Source: Rhodospirillales bacterium (GTDB lineage: Bacteria; Pseudomonadota; Alphaproteobacteria; Rhodospirillales; UBA2165). Taken from it: DNA of 46,850 nucleotides. Under the pieces are notes generated by a model. The model did not search any database. It had not been told where the DNA came from and saw only the letters and a list, made by a program, of their open reading frames with translations. The first letter of the stretch is position 1, and each line of letters begins with the position of its first letter. Made by a program: the position numbers and the translations under genes. This document shows, piece after piece, positions 8,372-16,089 of this stretch. The stretch spans positions 1 through 46,850 of the forward strand of contig DUBF01000011.1 in assembly GCA_012960465.1 (NCBI GenBank). The letters run 5' to 3'.

Positions 8372-8602
8372 AATAAGAATCTTACTATCATTTTCCCCAC
8401 GGCTATAACGATCGCTAATTTTCTGCAAGATAATTATAGTAATTATATGCGGGTTATTGACTTTGGGTTGGTTGAAATACATCAAAATCTCAAAAAAGAA
8501 ATAAATATCAGTGTTATTCCAAAGATTGATAAAACTCTAAATGAAATTGACCGCCAAAAGCTTGGCCCTGTTTGGTCTCAGATAGTAAATGAGATGAAGT
8601 GA
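8372..8602 (+). pseudogene. In-frame continuation of the preceding ORF beyond its TGA
   Basis: The frame of the 7955 ORF is uninterrupted from 8372 to a second TGA at 8600-8602 (76 sense codons). The C-terminal part reads as a plausible helical, charged protein segment, with KEINISVIPKIDKTLNEID and then PVWSQIVNEMK. It has no start codon with a good ribosome binding site before the internal ATG at 8447. The simplest reading is the severed 3' part of one gene. The bases after the TGA at 8369 form no obvious SECIS-like hairpin and there is no cysteine-motif context, so selenocysteine is not supported here. Confidence 0.4.
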
Positions 8603-8651
8603 TTAATTATTTAAATTAAACCCACTAGTAATAAACCAAAGTAGAACTCAT

Positions 8652-8690
8652 TATTAGAAAACACTATTAGAAAACGCTATTAGAAAACAA
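8652..8690 (+). repeat. Three tandem copies of a 13-base repeat
   Basis: TATTAGAAAACAC, TATTAGAAAACGC and TATTAGAAAACAA follow one another without gaps. They lie in the 398-base gene-free stretch (8603-9000) upstream of the molybdenum hydroxylase operon. Outside these repeats and the operon's ribosome binding site I see no gene in that stretch. The repeats could be slippage products or binding sites for an activator. Confidence 0.75.
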
Positions 8691-9000
8691 TACTGACTAT
8701 TGACGCTAACACAAAAAATATGTTTAGATTATAACATAATAGAATTCACATATCAAAATGTGAGCATAAATGGGTGGTGAGCGTGGCAACTTACCTTATT
8801 ATACTTGGTGAAATTGTATTAAACGGGTGCGCAAATTTTGAGTGCAACCTGATTAAAATACAATGAATCATCATATTTAACTGGACTTATTCAAATTGAA
8901 TGAGGTCGCTGTTTGTAGTTTGACGTGAGTGATAGTCCGTGGGTGAAAGTATTTTTGGCTGCGGAATACATAAATTGTTAACAAAAAAGGAAGTGTATGC

Positions 9001-9729
9001 ATGGTTGAAATTTGGAAAGATGAAATTGTTGAGCATGAAGAGTTCGAATTTCCACCGGATCCCGCTGATGACTTTGAATGGGCGCCGGCAACAGCTGAAA
9101 TAGCTGGAAACCAGCCTGATTTGCCATTGAATACATGGCAAACTACCGGAGTAAGCAGAAGAGACTTTTTGCGAGGAGTTGTATGTTCCGGGGTAGCTGT
9201 AGCCGCGGCTTCTTATGTTATGGTTGGAGGAATAGGAAAAGCGAGGGCGGCCATAAGGGGTGTAGAGCGTCTTGTTTCTTTGAATATTAACGGCAAAATA
9301 CGTCGTGTTGATGTAGCTCCAAATGAAACATTGGCCCATACCATTAGATACCGTCTGGGTATGACTGGCACTAAGATTGGCTGTAACCGGGCTGAATGTG
9401 GGGCCTGTACCGTCATATCTGATAATGTATCAATTTATTCCTGTTCCACACTAACCCATATGGTTCGCGGACAAAAAATACGCACAATTGAAGGCGTTGC
9501 ATCTGCTAGTGGAAAATTACATCCGGTTCAACAAGCATTCATTGATGAGCTTGGGCCACAATGCGGTTTCTGTACGCCAGGTCAGGTAATGGCTGCGGTA
9601 AATTTACTTGAAAAAAATCCAAAGCCGACGGTCGATCAAGCGAGACGAGCAATGTCAGGAAACTTATGCAGGTGTGGGGCATATGATCATTATCTCAAAG
9701 GCGTTATGCGCGCAGCAAGGAGTGTTTAA
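9001..9729 (+). CDS. Tat-exported 2Fe-2S subunit of a molybdenum hydroxylase
   Basis: The 242-residue protein has the two [2Fe-2S] domains of xanthine dehydrogenase-family small subunits. The plant-ferredoxin cluster is Cys128, Cys133, Cys136 and Cys148 (GCNRAECGAC). The helical-domain cluster is Cys188, Cys191, Cys223 and Cys225 (QCGFC and NLCRCG). Before them lies a twin-arginine signal, SRRDFLRG (52-59), followed by a hydrophobic stretch to about 77, as in the periplasmic aldehyde oxidoreductase subunit PaoA. Unusually, about 50 mostly acidic residues precede the twin arginines. A start at ATG 9001 fits the AAGGAAG site at about 8988-8994. The stop is followed after two bases by the large subunit gene. 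The subunit passes electrons from the molybdenum site towards FAD and probably carries the whole complex out through Tat. Confidence 0.9.
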   Translation: MVEIWKDEIVEHEEFEFPPDPADDFEWAPATAEIAGNQPDLPLNTWQTTGVSRRDFLRGVVCSGVAVAAASYVMVGGIGKARAAIRGVERLVSLNINGKIRRVDVAPNETLAHTIRYRLGMTGTKIGCNRAECGACTVISDNVSIYSCSTLTHMVRGQKIRTIEGVASASGKLHPVQQAFIDELGPQCGFCTPGQVMAAVNLLEKNPKPTVDQARRAMSGNLCRCGAYDHYLKGVMRAARSV

Positions 9730-9731
9730 TT

Positions 9732-12146
9732 ATGGGATTTAACTTAATAGGGAAGAACTTTACTCCACCGGATGTTCACGCCAAGGTTACTGGGAGTGCT
9801 AAATACGCCGAAGATTTTAGAAAAGATGGCATGGTTTTTATTAAGATCTATTCCTCACCGATGCCGCACGCTAAAATTAAATCTATTGACGTTAGCAAGG
9901 CTGCAAAAATGCCTGGTGTCGTTGGCTTTTTGTTGCCGGATGAGATTAAACAACCAAAAGACGCTGGACATGCCATATTAAGTAACTATCCAGTATTTGT
10001 TGGTCAACCCATCCTAGCTGTAGCTGCAGAGACAGAGCAACAGGCGGAGGATGCACTAGAGGCGGTTAACGTTAATCTGCAGCCATTGGCATTCTGCATA
10101 GATCCGCTAGATAGTCTAAAGCCAAAAGGGGTTAATGCTCATAAAGATGGAAATGTGGCAAATAGGAAAGGGATTAAACTCCAAGAAGTTAAATGGTCAG
10201 GTAAAGATTTCGCACTTGCTGGTGATGATAAATTGCCCATGGGTAAGGCAGTTACGGAGTGGTCTTATGGTGATGTTGAGAGTGGATTCAAAAAAGCAAA
10301 AGTTGTTCTGGAAGAGACCTTTGTTAGCGCTGCAAATGCTCATCACGCCTTGGAACCTAGATCGGCAGCTGCTTATTGGGAAAATGGAAAGTGCCACGTT
10401 TGGGGGTCAACCCAATCATCATCTTTCGCTCACCCTAGTTTAGCTAAGTACATTGGTATTCCGCCAACTAAATTAAATCTGGTTACGGAATTTTGTGGTG
10501 GTGGGTTTGGCGGAAAGGCTTATTCTTATCCGATAATGGCACTGCCAGCTCTAATGTCTAAAAAATTAAATGGACGTCCAGTAATGATGCGCTTAAGTCG
10601 TGCGGAAGAGTTTTATAACGGTTCTGCTCGCGCGGGATTTCAAGGCTGGGTTAAAATAGGCTTTGGAAACGACGGTCGTGTTCTGGCTATGGATAGTTAT
10701 GTTATCCAAGATAATGGCTCAACCGGCGGATTCTGGGATTTTCAAAACTTCGGTGTTGCCGGTTCTGTTATTTTACAACCAAAGGCAATGAGGTTTCGTG
10801 GAATTCCGGTGTTAACTAATACACCTCCAAAAGGTGCGCAAAGGGGACCTGGAGAAAATCAAACTGCAAATATTCTTGAGCCTATTTTAGATAAGGGAGC
10901 CCGTAAGTTGGGTATAGATCGATTGGCGTTGCGTCTGGTAAATACGCCAGGCGGAGGGACTGGTGCTAAGGTTGGCCCAAAACGTGTGCCAGTGACTAGT
11001 GCATATCTTCGTGAAGGTTTGGTCCAGGCGTCAAAGAAATTTGGTTATTCCAGCCGTGTGAAAAAATCGGGCAAACAAGCTAACGGTAAGATAAGGTCTA
11101 TTGGTATTGGGCAGGCTTATCATGCTGCTGGGTATAATGGCTGGGATGGTATGGTTAGAATAACGCCAGATGGTAAATTACATATACACACAGGTGTTGG
11201 TAACTTGGGAACCTATTCCTATGCGGCCACTTCGCGAGTTGCAGCGGAGGTATTGGGGTATGATTGGAAGAATACGGTCATTGAGCGGGGTGGAACTTTG
11301 AAGGCGATGCCGTTTAATATTGGCCAATTTGGATCTAACACGTCGTTTACTATGACGCGAACCAACTTTGCAGCAGCTACTGATGCCAAGCAGAAATTAC
11401 TAGAAATTGGTGCCATGATGATGGGTGGAAAGGCGTCTGATTATGAATTACGTAAAGAGAAGGTGGTTAGTAAGAAAGGATCCAATTCGATAACGTTTGC
11501 CCGAGCGGCGCAGAAAGCTATTGAGCTGAAAGGGAAGTATGCAGGGCATGTAGTTGATGAGGATTTGAAGGGTTTGACTAAGATATCGGCAAAAATGATT
11601 GCAGGTACTGGCCTCGTCGGCGTAGCTAAAGATAAAATCCCAAAGAAGGGCTCAGTTCCGGCTCTTGCCGCGGCATTTATAGAAATAGAGTTGGACCCTG
11701 AAACCGGTCGCGTCGAAATTCTAGATTATCTTGGTGTCGCAGATGTGGGTCAAGTTCTTCACCCGCAGGGTCTGGATGCTCAAATTCGGGGTGCGGCTGT
11801 TATGGGTTTCGGCTTAGCAGCTTTAGAACGGTACGTATACGATCCCGCGTACGGTCGTCCCAATGCGAGGGGTTTATACCAAGCAAAACCGCCAACCTAC
11901 CTCGATGTTCCAGCAAATTTGGATTCACTGGCGGTTAAGGGAGCATATGATAAACAAAATCCGGTGGGAGCTAAGGGAGTTGGAGAACCCATCATGGGGG
12001 CTGCATCCTCAGCATATCTGAGTGCCGTAGCGGAAGCCATGGACGGTCAACTTCTCAATAGGGTGCCTGTAGTGGCAGATCAAATTATAAACGCTATGGC
12101 TAAACAGCCACAGTCCCATAAACTTCTTCAAACAAATTGCCAGTAA
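9732..12146 (+). CDS. Molybdopterin-binding large subunit, xanthine dehydrogenase family
   Basis: The 804-residue protein is the catalytic subunit that binds molybdopterin cytosine dinucleotide or a related cofactor and hydroxylates or oxidises a substrate with water-derived oxygen. The N-terminal aldehyde oxidase/xanthine dehydrogenase a/b-hammerhead domain begins DVHAKVTGSAKYAEDF. The cofactor-binding body has ANAHHALEPRSA and EFCGGGFGGKAY. GAKGVGEPIMGAAS near the end carries Glu752, the equivalent of the universally conserved catalytic glutamate. It has no signal peptide, which fits export as a folded complex on the Tat signal of the 2Fe-2S subunit. PaoC, isoquinoline oxidoreductase and related enzymes are plausible relatives; substrate cannot be assigned. 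It sits two bases after the 2Fe-2S gene. Confidence 0.9.
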   Translation: MGFNLIGKNFTPPDVHAKVTGSAKYAEDFRKDGMVFIKIYSSPMPHAKIKSIDVSKAAKMPGVVGFLLPDEIKQPKDAGHAILSNYPVFVGQPILAVAAETEQQAEDALEAVNVNLQPLAFCIDPLDSLKPKGVNAHKDGNVANRKGIKLQEVKWSGKDFALAGDDKLPMGKAVTEWSYGDVESGFKKAKVVLEETFVSAANAHHALEPRSAAAYWENGKCHVWGSTQSSSFAHPSLAKYIGIPPTKLNLVTEFCGGGFGGKAYSYPIMALPALMSKKLNGRPVMMRLSRAEEFYNGSARAGFQGWVKIGFGNDGRVLAMDSYVIQDNGSTGGFWDFQNFGVAGSVILQPKAMRFRGIPVLTNTPPKGAQRGPGENQTANILEPILDKGARKLGIDRLALRLVNTPGGGTGAKVGPKRVPVTSAYLREGLVQASKKFGYSSRVKKSGKQANGKIRSIGIGQAYHAAGYNGWDGMVRITPDGKLHIHTGVGNLGTYSYAATSRVAAEVLGYDWKNTVIERGGTLKAMPFNIGQFGSNTSFTMTRTNFAAATDAKQKLLEIGAMMMGGKASDYELRKEKVVSKKGSNSITFARAAQKAIELKGKYAGHVVDEDLKGLTKISAKMIAGTGLVGVAKDKIPKKGSVPALAAAFIEIELDPETGRVEILDYLGVADVGQVLHPQGLDAQIRGAAVMGFGLAALERYVYDPAYGRPNARGLYQAKPPTYLDVPANLDSLAVKGAYDKQNPVGAKGVGEPIMGAASSAYLSAVAEAMDGQLLNRVPVVADQIINAMAKQPQSHKLLQTNCQ

Positions 12147-12168
12147 CTGGCTGAACGGAGACAGAGAT

Positions 12169-13158
12169 ATGTCTGATTATATGCATTCATTTGAACTCTT
12201 TGAGCCTGCCAGTATTGGCGATGCGTCAAAGCTTATTAATAAATTCGGAAAAGACGGGTGGATTATTGCGGGTGGTAAAGATAGTCTAGATTGGTTTAAA
12301 GATCGAAATAAGCGACCTAAAGCAGTAATAAATATAGCAAATTTGAAAGAGTTGAGAGGTATAAAAGATAACAAAGATTATGTATCAATAGGTTCTGTTA
12401 CGACACTTACGGAAATGGAAGACAGTAAATTATTAAAAAAACATTTCCCAGTGTTGATTGATGCAGTCTCCCGTATTGCTAGTCCGCAGATACGGAATGC
12501 TGGAACTCTTGGCGGAAATGTAGCGCAAGATACGCGCTGTACTTACTACCGAGATGGTTTTCCATGTTATAGGGCCGGGGGAAATACTTGTTACGCAAAT
12601 ACCCCCACTGCGATGAATAGAGAACATGCTGTTTTTGACGTTGCACGTTGCGTGGCAGTAACGCCATCAGATACTGCACCTGCATTGGTTGCCTTAGAGG
12701 CTGAGATGGTCATTTCGAGTAAAGGTAAAACACGAAAAGTCATGGCAGAAGAATTTTTTATTGGTCCGGCAACTGATATCACCAGAATGACTGCCTTAAA
12801 AAAGAATGATATTCTAGTGGAAATCAGGATCCCTAAAAAGTGGGCCGGTGCTAAATACTACTTTGAGAAAGTAGCCGACCGACAAACCTGGGATTTCTCT
12901 CTGGTTAATATTGCGATGGTTGCAAAAACTTCCGGCGGTAAAATTTCTGAAGTCAGGATGGCTTGCGGTGGTGTTCAGTGCACCCCGCGGAGGATGACTA
13001 ATGTCGAAGATCTTCTTAAAGGCGAGAGTGCTGGTCCAGAGATGGAGAAACTCGCAAAGCGTGTTGCCGCTCAGGGTGCAAAAGCACTTAATTACAATCA
13101 CTTTAAAATACCGCTAATGGGTAATCTTGCCGCTAGGGCTGTAAGGTCAATGGCATAA
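12169..13158 (+). CDS. FAD subunit of the molybdenum hydroxylase with a four-Cys insertion
   Basis: The 329-residue medium subunit has the FAD-binding fold of molybdopterin dehydrogenases: IIAGGKDSLDWFK (32-44) for the pyrophosphate, and IASPQIRNAGTLGGNVAQ (103-120). Between that and CVAVTPSDTAPAL lies an insertion with Cys124, Cys133, Cys141 and Cys161 (RCTYYRDGFPCYRAGGNTCY). The same spacing type is found in PaoB (YagS), where four cysteines hold an additional [4Fe-4S] cluster, so one is predicted here. A C-terminal CO-dehydrogenase flavoprotein domain completes it. The gene order small-large-medium differs from E. coli paoABC. Spacing of 22 bases to the large subunit gene supports one operon. 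Confidence 0.9.
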   Translation: MSDYMHSFELFEPASIGDASKLINKFGKDGWIIAGGKDSLDWFKDRNKRPKAVINIANLKELRGIKDNKDYVSIGSVTTLTEMEDSKLLKKHFPVLIDAVSRIASPQIRNAGTLGGNVAQDTRCTYYRDGFPCYRAGGNTCYANTPTAMNREHAVFDVARCVAVTPSDTAPALVALEAEMVISSKGKTRKVMAEEFFIGPATDITRMTALKKNDILVEIRIPKKWAGAKYYFEKVADRQTWDFSLVNIAMVAKTSGGKISEVRMACGGVQCTPRRMTNVEDLLKGESAGPEMEKLAKRVAAQGAKALNYNHFKIPLMGNLAARAVRSMA

Positions 13159-13161
13159 TTT

Positions 13162-13305
13162 ATGTGGGAGTTTTTTAGGATTTCGAAGAATGTGTGGGGA
13201 CAAGAAATGCTGTTGGGGGTTTCCTGGGACTTGCTATGGGTCCCAGTTGCAGCGGCAATATGCTTTATACTTGCACACCAGGTCATCCGGTTGTTAAAAA
13301 TATAA
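13162..13305 (+). CDS. 47-residue single-helix membrane protein of the molybdenum hydroxylase operon
   Basis: An ATG three bases after the FAD-subunit stop opens a 47-codon frame ending with TAA at 13303-13305. The peptide begins MWEFFRISKNVWGQ, then has GVSWDLLW, a hydrophobic helix VPVAAAICFILA and a basic tail HQVIRLLKI. That is one transmembrane segment with a His near the end. Tight packing between the FAD-subunit gene and the cytochrome b gene argues that it is real and linked to membrane attachment of the enzyme. It might supply a heme ligand or a docking helix. I know no named family for it. The coding call rests on position, intact frame and composition. Confidence 0.65.
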   Translation: MWEFFRISKNVWGQEMLLGVSWDLLWVPVAAAICFILAHQVIRLLKI

Positions 13306-13334
13306 TACAAATATAAGAATTGGAAGACCTAGTA

Positions 13335-13889
13335 GTGGCTAATAATATTCGTCATCAATTATCTGATCGAGTTTTTCACTGGTCTATGGCGATCCTAACA
13401 GTCATATTATTAGGCACAGCATTTTTGCCTATTCTTGGGGTTAAGTTTAATTGGGTCCCAATTCATTGGGTTGCCGGGGTTTTACTTATAATCAGCGTTA
13501 TTTTTCATCTTTATAGGTCTTTCTTTGTTCACGGTCTGTCTGAAATGCTACCGCGAGTAAAAGATTTTTACTCGCCTTTTGGTAAAAGTAGTTCGGAAGA
13601 GGAAAAATATGACTTGGGACAGAAAATGTATCACTGGTCGATAGCCTTGATTATGTTAACCTTACTTATTACTGGAGGTTACATGTTAGCTAAGATTGAC
13701 ACCCCATTCTGGAACCGTGATCCATCAATTTTAACTGATTGGACTTGGGGTATAGTATACGTCTTGCATGGTGTAGCTTCATTTCTTCTAATATTTTTCT
13801 TTATTCTTCATATTTATTTTTCTTTTTTACCTGAACATCGAGAGTTATTGCGTTCAATGGTATATGGTAAAAGAGATTTGAATAATTAA
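13335..13889 (+). CDS. Di-heme cytochrome b (FdnI / HyaC / b561-like) membrane subunit
   Basis: The roughly 184-residue integral membrane protein has four predicted helices. Histidines are suitably placed to bind two b hemes: HQLSDRVFHWSMA, WVPIHWVAGVLL with IFHLYRS, MYHWSIALIM, and VLHGVASFLL with ILHIYFS. This is the layout of the quinone-reactive cytochrome b subunits of formate dehydrogenases, hydrogenases and thiosulfate reductases. As the membrane partner of a Tat-exported molybdenum hydroxylase it would carry electrons to ubiquinone. I prefer GTG at 13335, which has GGAAG about eight bases upstream, over a TTG at 13320. An electron-transfer role is strongly suggested by the operon, while direct partnership is inferred. 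Confidence 0.82.
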   Translation: MANNIRHQLSDRVFHWSMAILTVILLGTAFLPILGVKFNWVPIHWVAGVLLIISVIFHLYRSFFVHGLSEMLPRVKDFYSPFGKSSSEEEKYDLGQKMYHWSIALIMLTLLITGGYMLAKIDTPFWNRDPSILTDWTWGIVYVLHGVASFLLIFFFILHIYFSFLPEHRELLRSMVYGKRDLNN

Positions 13890-13901
13890 TAAGGTGCATA
13901 A

Positions 13902-14279
13902 ATGCAAAAAGTAAAACAAATTAGAGACCAGATTGAAAAAATAGAAGAAGCATACGAATATATGCTCGCCTATGCCGCTCAGGGGAGGGCAGAGGAAGGG
14001 GCAGGGGCCGATGGAGCTCAGATAAGAACCTTCTTGAAGCAATTTTCTGCAGCTTTAACTGCGCTGGAAGAGGCCACCTCACTTATAATTGACGAAAACC
14101 CAGCGGCGGGTGGCTTTATTGAAGTTTTTATATCTGAGTCTAAAGTTATGGCGTCTATCTTGCTGGTTCTTCTCGCGCGAGAGAACCTCTCTTCAGAGGT
14201 AATTGATAACACTAATGGTTTAATTTCGGTTAGAGCATATCTCACTTCACTGTTCTTTCTAGACAAGTCTGTCTTGTAG
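13902..14279 (+). CDS. Small helical protein of unknown function in the molybdenum hydroxylase operon
   Basis: The 125-residue soluble protein begins MQKVKQIRDQIEKIEEAYEY, with heptad-like helices through about residue 25. It continues through a Gly/Ala-rich turn (GRAEEGAGADGAQ) into further helices. There is no signal peptide, cofactor motif or cysteine. It lies 12 bases after the cytochrome b gene behind an AAGGTG site, so it is almost certainly translated from the same mRNA. A dedicated assembly or insertion factor for the enzyme is one possibility. XdhC-type chaperones are larger and carry different motifs, so it is not one of those. Confidence 0.6.
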   Translation: MQKVKQIRDQIEKIEEAYEYMLAYAAQGRAEEGAGADGAQIRTFLKQFSAALTALEEATSLIIDENPAAGGFIEVFISESKVMASILLVLLARENLSSEVIDNTNGLISVRAYLTSLFFLDKSVL

Positions 14280-14301
14280 TCTGAAACTTATATTTTAAGG
14301 T

Positions 14302-14661
14302 ATGCTATATTTTTTGTGTTCGTTTAGAAAAATTTTAGTTTTAGTATTCACTTTTATCGCTATTTCAACTCAAAACTCAGCATCCCAAGATATAGATTCT
14401 GGCATTACTGCATATAAGCGGGGAGAATATGCAATTGCTTTGAGGAACTTTCTGCCGCTAGCTGATATAGATACAGATTATACCCAGCTTAGGATTAGTG
14501 AAAATAATCCTACTACTACTCCTCTTGCACAGTATTATTTAGCTTTAATGTATTGCGGAGGTTTGGGAGTGATGCCTGATAGGCGTAAGGCCTTAGTTTG
14601 GTTTGATAAGGCCAGAAGGGGTGGTAATTTATTAGCAGAAAATGAAACTTGTAAAAAATAA
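14302..14661 (+). CDS. Secreted Sel1-like repeat protein
   Basis: The 119-residue protein starts with a cleavable-looking signal peptide (basic FRKILVLVFTF then an AIS...ASQ region). It continues with a helical TPR-like pair, GITAYKRGEYAIALRNFLPLAD, and one recognisable Sel1 repeat: AQYYLALMYCGGLGVMPD, then KALVWFDKARRGGN. Sel1 repeats are protein-interaction modules. With only about one and a half repeats this is a short member. It lies 22 bases after the 125-residue ORF and could be the last gene of the molybdenum hydroxylase operon. It converges on the zinc alcohol dehydrogenase gene with only seven bases between their stop codons. Confidence 0.7.
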   Translation: MLYFLCSFRKILVLVFTFIAISTQNSASQDIDSGITAYKRGEYAIALRNFLPLADIDTDYTQLRISENNPTTTPLAQYYLALMYCGGLGVMPDRRKALVWFDKARRGGNLLAENETCKK

Positions 14662-14668
14662 TATAATT

Positions 14669-15721
14669 TTATGGAACTAAAATAACCCGCCCGATTGTTG
14701 AACCACTTCTGAGGTCATCTAAGGACTCTGATGCTTTTGTCATAGGCCGTTCTTCAACAGGAATAGGATTAATTTTTCCGGATTTTGCGAGTTTTATGAC
14801 TTCTTTTGTTTCGTCAAGAGACCCCGTTAGGGTGCCAATTATGCTAATTGCCCGCAGCGGAATGGTTGCAAGTGGGATTGATATTTCTCCACCATATAAG
14901 CCAACCACTATATACTTGCCGCCTCGTTTGATACACCTCAGTCCAAATGCGGCACTCTTTTCAGAGCCAACGAAATCTATAACCGCTGCAATACCTCCGT
15001 CAGTCTCCGAGATCAATCTCGGGACTGAATCTTTGGCGCCCGTGTCATAAACGCTCGCCGCTCCCAAATCTTTGGCATGCTGAAGTTTTGCATCATCGAT
15101 ATCAGCGGCAAGCAATGGGTTATCCAGAATTGCTTTACCAATTTGCAGGCCAGACATACCTACGCCGCCTAAACCTAGAATAAGTACACTGTCATTTTTC
15201 TCTAGTTTACCTATTTTTTTTATTGCTGAGTAGGCAGTGACACCTGAGCACATATATGTCGCAGCTAAGCGGTCATCAATTCCTTCGGTATTTATTAAAT
15301 ATTTTGAATGGGGAACGATTACATAGTCGCTATAGCCCCCATTTACGCTTGTCCCAATACCATTACTTCCCTTGTCGCAAAGGTTTTCATTTCCTTGAAT
15401 ACAAGTTGAGCACTTACCACAGCCAATCCATGGAAAAACTGCGCGTCGATCACCTGTTTGGATGTCTTCGGCATTTTCGCCAAGTCCGGCCACCTCACCG
15501 AAAATTTCATGGCCTGGTGTGAATGGGAGCGAGCGTCTTGAACTTGTATCCATTCTTTTCTCACCAGACAGCGTAAAGTAGCCATCGTTTATGTGAACGT
15601 CGGTGTGGCAGACACCACAATAAAGAATTTTGATTAAGACTTCTGTTCCCTGTGGTACTGGAGTGTCTTCTTCTACGGATACGAGAGGTTTCTCATATTG
15701 AATTATTTTTTGGCTTTTCAT
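14669..15721 (-). CDS. Zinc-dependent alcohol dehydrogenase (MDR superfamily)
   Basis: The 350-residue medium-chain dehydrogenase has the catalytic-zinc segment CGVCHTDVH with GHEIFGEVAGLG. Its structural-zinc lobe has four cysteines (CGKCSTCIQGNENLC), and the Rossmann motif is GLGGVGMSGLQ. It should oxidise an alcohol or reduce an aldehyde with NAD(H). I start it at ATG 15721 because AAAGGA lies eight bases upstream. The frame runs open to an ATG at 15769, but that adds a basic, unconserved-looking extension. The gene faces the Sel1 gene tail to tail. Its upstream 368 bases (15722-16089) hold no gene that I can support. AdhP-like primary alcohol dehydrogenase is a reasonable family guess. 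Confidence 0.88.
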   Translation of the reverse strand: MKSQKIIQYEKPLVSVEEDTPVPQGTEVLIKILYCGVCHTDVHINDGYFTLSGEKRMDTSSRRSLPFTPGHEIFGEVAGLGENAEDIQTGDRRAVFPWIGCGKCSTCIQGNENLCDKGSNGIGTSVNGGYSDYVIVPHSKYLINTEGIDDRLAATYMCSGVTAYSAIKKIGKLEKNDSVLILGLGGVGMSGLQIGKAILDNPLLAADIDDAKLQHAKDLGAASVYDTGAKDSVPRLISETDGGIAAVIDFVGSEKSAAFGLRCIKRGGKYIVVGLYGGEISIPLATIPLRAISIIGTLTGSLDETKEVIKLAKSGKINPIPVEERPMTKASESLDDLRSGSTIGRVILVP

Positions 15722-16089
15722 TTTTTTATCCTTTGTTGTTCCTCTTAACCGTGTTCTCAGCGCAAGCAATATGATTTTTAGTTTTGCTCTAAATTACTTT
15801 ACTCAAATATGAAATGTTCGAAAAGTTTGTAGTTCAGTAAACTTAACGTAAATTATATAAATTGATAAAATAAGGTTGAGGAAAGAGACTTATATTTGAT
15901 GTTTTGCGATAAGATTGAAGGAACCCCGACTTAGTTAAACATTTTGCCTTGAGTTTAGGTCAAATTATTAACTAGATAAAAAAGGACCTTTTTTTTACCT
16001 TGGGTTTCTGTGTAATTAGTAATAATTTATTTGATATGCTCAAAGCTTATACTTTTTTAAAATAAACTAACTTTGGGGAGGTAAATAGA

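Noticed and set aside
15966-16000. A-run / T-run around AAGGACCTT as a terminator.
   Set aside because: The stem is nearly all A-T with a loop of about three bases and lies upstream of a gene rather than after one.
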